NCBI GenBank assembly: GCA_003222835.1
Contig: QHXE01000151.1
Span: 1-6,913, forward strand
DNA length: 6,913 nt
Direction: 5' to 3'
DNA from: Acidobacteriota bacterium
GTDB taxonomy: Bacteria > Acidobacteriota > Blastocatellia > Pyrinomonadales > Pyrinomonadaceae
The notes under the pieces were generated by a model, which did not search any database, was not told the origin of the DNA, and saw only the letters and a list, made by a program, of their open reading frames with translations. Every line of letters starts with the position of its first letter. Positions within the stretch are counted from its first letter, which is position 1. Position numbers and translations under genes: made by a program. Below are positions 5,611-6,913 of this stretch, in pieces.

Positions 5611-5625
5611 CCGAAGGTTTTTCGG
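5611..5625 (+). repeat. small hairpin after dnaN
   Basis: CCGAA-GGTTT-TTCGG is a perfect 5-bp inverted repeat, 15 bases after the dnaN stop and directly before the terminator hairpin. It has no T tract after it. It may help protect or terminate the dnaN transcript. Confidence 0.45.
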
Positions 5626-5626
5626 G

Positions 5627-5667
5627 ACGGGCGCCGGCTTTAGAGGTGGCGCTCGTTTTGTTTCTTG
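5627..5667 (+). terminator. intrinsic terminator after dnaN
   Basis: ACGGGCGCC (5627-5635) pairs with GGCGCTCGT (5648-5656), nine pairs including one G-U, around a 12-base loop. TTTGTTTCTT follows. A GC-rich stem with a T tract is a standard Rho-independent terminator. It separates dnaN from recF, so recF needs its own promoter. Confidence 0.75.
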
Positions 5668-5686
5668 CATTGTCTCTGATAGCAAT

Positions 5687-5699
5687 CAACCAAAGGTTG
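5687..5699. repeat. inverted repeat in front of recF
   Basis: CAACC-AAA-GGTTG is a perfect 5-bp inverted repeat with a 3-base spacer, ending 5 bases before the TG of the recF extended -10. A protein bound here would meet RNA polymerase, so it is a candidate operator. Its regulator is unknown. Confidence 0.45.
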
Positions 5700-5704
5700 G
5701 CGTG

Positions 5705-5713
5705 TGTTAGAAT
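5705..5713 (+). promoter_or_regulatory. extended -10 promoter of recF
   Basis: TGT-TAGAAT carries the extended TGn and a hexamer matching TATAAT at five of six positions. Such promoters can work without a -35, and none is visible here. Transcription would begin at about 5719-5721, that is, at the recF ATG, giving a leaderless message. It follows the dnaN terminator. Confidence 0.5.
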
Positions 5714-5718
5714 TCATC

Positions 5719-6846
5719 ATGTTTCTTCGATCGATTAGGGTTCAAGATTTCAGAAACCTTCACGGTGAGATCGATTGGGGCAAAGGCACGAACGTCATCT
5801 ACGGCAACAATGGCCAGGGGAAAACGAATTGGCTTGAGGCGGTTCACTTTCTCGCCCACGCAAAGTCATTTCGAACCCGCCATCCGCACGAGGCTATAAG
5901 GTTTGGAAAGACAGCGGCATTGATTCGAGGAAGCGTTGCTAGAGGCAGCGCAATCGAACGCGAACTGGAAGTTGCGGTCCGAACCAACGGCAAACAGACA
6001 TCCGTCAACGGCAAGCGCGAACCGCTGGCGCGCTATGCGTCGCAGTTGCATGCCGTCTGGTTTACCGCGGACGAATTGGAAGTGGTACGCGGTGGTCCCG
6101 AGGCCCGCCGTAATTTCATCGATCGGGGCGCGATGTCACTCCATCCGCCATACACACAAACCCTCGCCAACTACAACAAAGTCATCAAGCAGAAAAAGGC
6201 GTTATTGAGGCAACACGGCGAAGGTAGTCCAAGGTTTGATGAAATAGTCGGGCTCATTGAACCATGGAATAGACAACTCGTCATTCTCAGCGCCGAGATT
6301 CATCGGACGCGCAACGAATACGTCGACCTACTTCACGAAGCGCTTGAGCACAGTTTGTTTGGCGACACTATTTCCATTCGATACGTTTCCTCATTGGAGG
6401 GAAGGGGTAATTTGAATGAATACGAAGGCCTTATAGCTGAACGTCTCAAGCTGCGTTTGCCGGCCGAAGTCTTTGCCGGCGCCTGTTTGATCGGGCCGCA
6501 TCGCGATGACCTGGACATCCTTTTTGGCGATCGCAATCTGCGCAGTTTTGGCAGCTCTGGCCAACAGCGTAGCGCATTGATAACACTTGATTTAGCGGCG
6601 ATTTCCGTGTATCATTCCAAGCATCAAGATTATCCGATTTTCCTCATTGATGACGTGGACGCAGAACTTGACGGAATCCGCATTGAACGCCTGCTGGAAT
6701 ACCTGGAAGGACGCACTCAAACATTCGTCACCACATCAAAGCGGAGCCACTTCGAACGGTTCACTCGCAGGGCGAATTTTTATGAAGTGTGCGGCGGCGT
6801 AGCGAAAGAAGAATGTGGCGTGAGTGCGGCGACTGTGAGTTCATGA
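5719..6846 (+). CDS. recF: DNA replication and repair protein RecF
   Basis: A 375-residue SMC/ABC-type ATPase that, in the family, works with RecO and RecR to load RecA at single-strand gaps and stalled forks. MFLRSIRVQDFRN matches the family N-terminus. Walker A is GNNGQGKTN (29-37). KSFRT (49-53) and the stretch around RRNFID (130-135) are typical. GPHRDDL (259-265) is a RecF signature, FGSSGQQRSALI (277-288) is the ABC signature, and PIFLIDDVDAELD (306-318) is Walker B with the D-loop. The ATG at 5719 is chosen for family fit and the extended -10 just upstream. An in-frame GTG at 5704 with AAAGG 7 bases before it would add MLEFI and cannot be excluded. No transmembrane segment is seen; it acts in the cytoplasm on DNA. 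Confidence 0.95.
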   Translation: MFLRSIRVQDFRNLHGEIDWGKGTNVIYGNNGQGKTNWLEAVHFLAHAKSFRTRHPHEAIRFGKTAALIRGSVARGSAIERELEVAVRTNGKQTSVNGKREPLARYASQLHAVWFTADELEVVRGGPEARRNFIDRGAMSLHPPYTQTLANYNKVIKQKKALLRQHGEGSPRFDEIVGLIEPWNRQLVILSAEIHRTRNEYVDLLHEALEHSLFGDTISIRYVSSLEGRGNLNEYEGLIAERLKLRLPAEVFAGACLIGPHRDDLDILFGDRNLRSFGSSGQQRSALITLDLAAISVYHSKHQDYPIFLIDDVDAELDGIRIERLLEYLEGRTQTFVTTSKRSHFERFTRRANFYEVCGGVAKEECGVSAATVSS

Positions 6847-6847
6847 A

Positions 6848-6913
6848 ATGTCATCGGAGAATCGCGACAACGGAAGCGAAGGTATAAACGAATTGGCAAC
6901 ACCATCATCGAAT
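6848..6913 (+). CDS. 5' end of the gene after recF, possibly DNA gyrase subunit B
   Basis: An ATG one base after the recF stop opens a frame with no stop to the window's end. It encodes MSSENRDNGSEGINELATPS and two more residues. The peptide is polar and disordered-looking, with no diagnostic motif. The suggestion of gyrB comes only from gene order, because dnaN-recF-gyrB is common, and some GyrB proteins begin with a short disordered tail before the YDASSI-type segment. The one-base gap suggests translation coupled to recF. An alternative ATG at 6843 overlaps the recF stop but its frame ends after 14 codons. Confidence 0.45.
   Translation, partial: MSSENRDNGSEGINELATPSSN

Noticed and set aside
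1..6913. Mobile element, CRISPR array, tRNA/rRNA, toxin-antitoxin or defence gene
   Set aside because: I looked for repeats, transposase or nuclease motifs and RNA-gene signatures and saw none. The window is core replication and segregation sequence, so I do not claim a new system.

Overview
The window is the replication-origin neighbourhood of a bacterial chromosome. All seven genes lie on the + strand: the 3' part of mnmG, parA, parB, dnaA, dnaN, recF, and the first 22 codons of another gene that is probably gyrB from its position. The wording of DnaA, DnaN and RecF and the moderate GC content remind me of Acidobacteriota (perhaps Blastocatellia). That placement rests on family resemblance from memory and is tentative. 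There is no sign of mobile elements, CRISPR, tRNA or rRNA; this is core chromosome.

Left part (1-2788): mnmG (tRNA wobble-uridine modification) ends at 865. A perfect parS centromere palindrome, TGTTTCACGTGAAACA, begins 5 bases later at 871. The 117-base gap before parA also holds a candidate promoter whose -35 lies inside parS, plus two further inverted repeats. parA and parB form a tight pair that overlaps by 68 bases, with a perfect AAGGAGGT Shine-Dalgarno for parB inside parA. An imperfect terminator-like hairpin with a T-rich tail follows parB, and dnaA begins after 164 bases.

Origin (4187-4479): the dnaA-dnaN gap carries the parts of a bacterial oriC. These are DnaA boxes of the TTTTCCACA type in both orientations, two adjoining box-like sites leading into CTA-CTA-TTA-CTA (a DnaA-trio pattern), and then an 84% A+T stretch that is the likely unwinding element. 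Another TTTTCCACA box lies inside the end of dnaA. In sampled lines the base composition of the coding strand is C-rich on the parA side and G-rich in dnaN, which fits divergent replication from this gap.

Right part (4480-6913): dnaN (sliding clamp) has its own ribosome binding site. A convincing 9-bp hairpin with a T tract separates it from recF. recF has a good extended -10 so close to its ATG that the transcript may be leaderless. The next reading frame starts one base after the recF stop.

Together the genes start replication (DnaA, oriC), hold the polymerase on DNA (DnaN), repair stalled forks (RecF) and segregate the new origins (ParA, ParB, parS). Nothing here looks like a new biological system. 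The most useful observations are the origin architecture, the close packing of parS-parAB against dnaA-oriC with the usual intervening genes absent, the long parA/parB overlap, and the possible leaderless starts of dnaA and recF.
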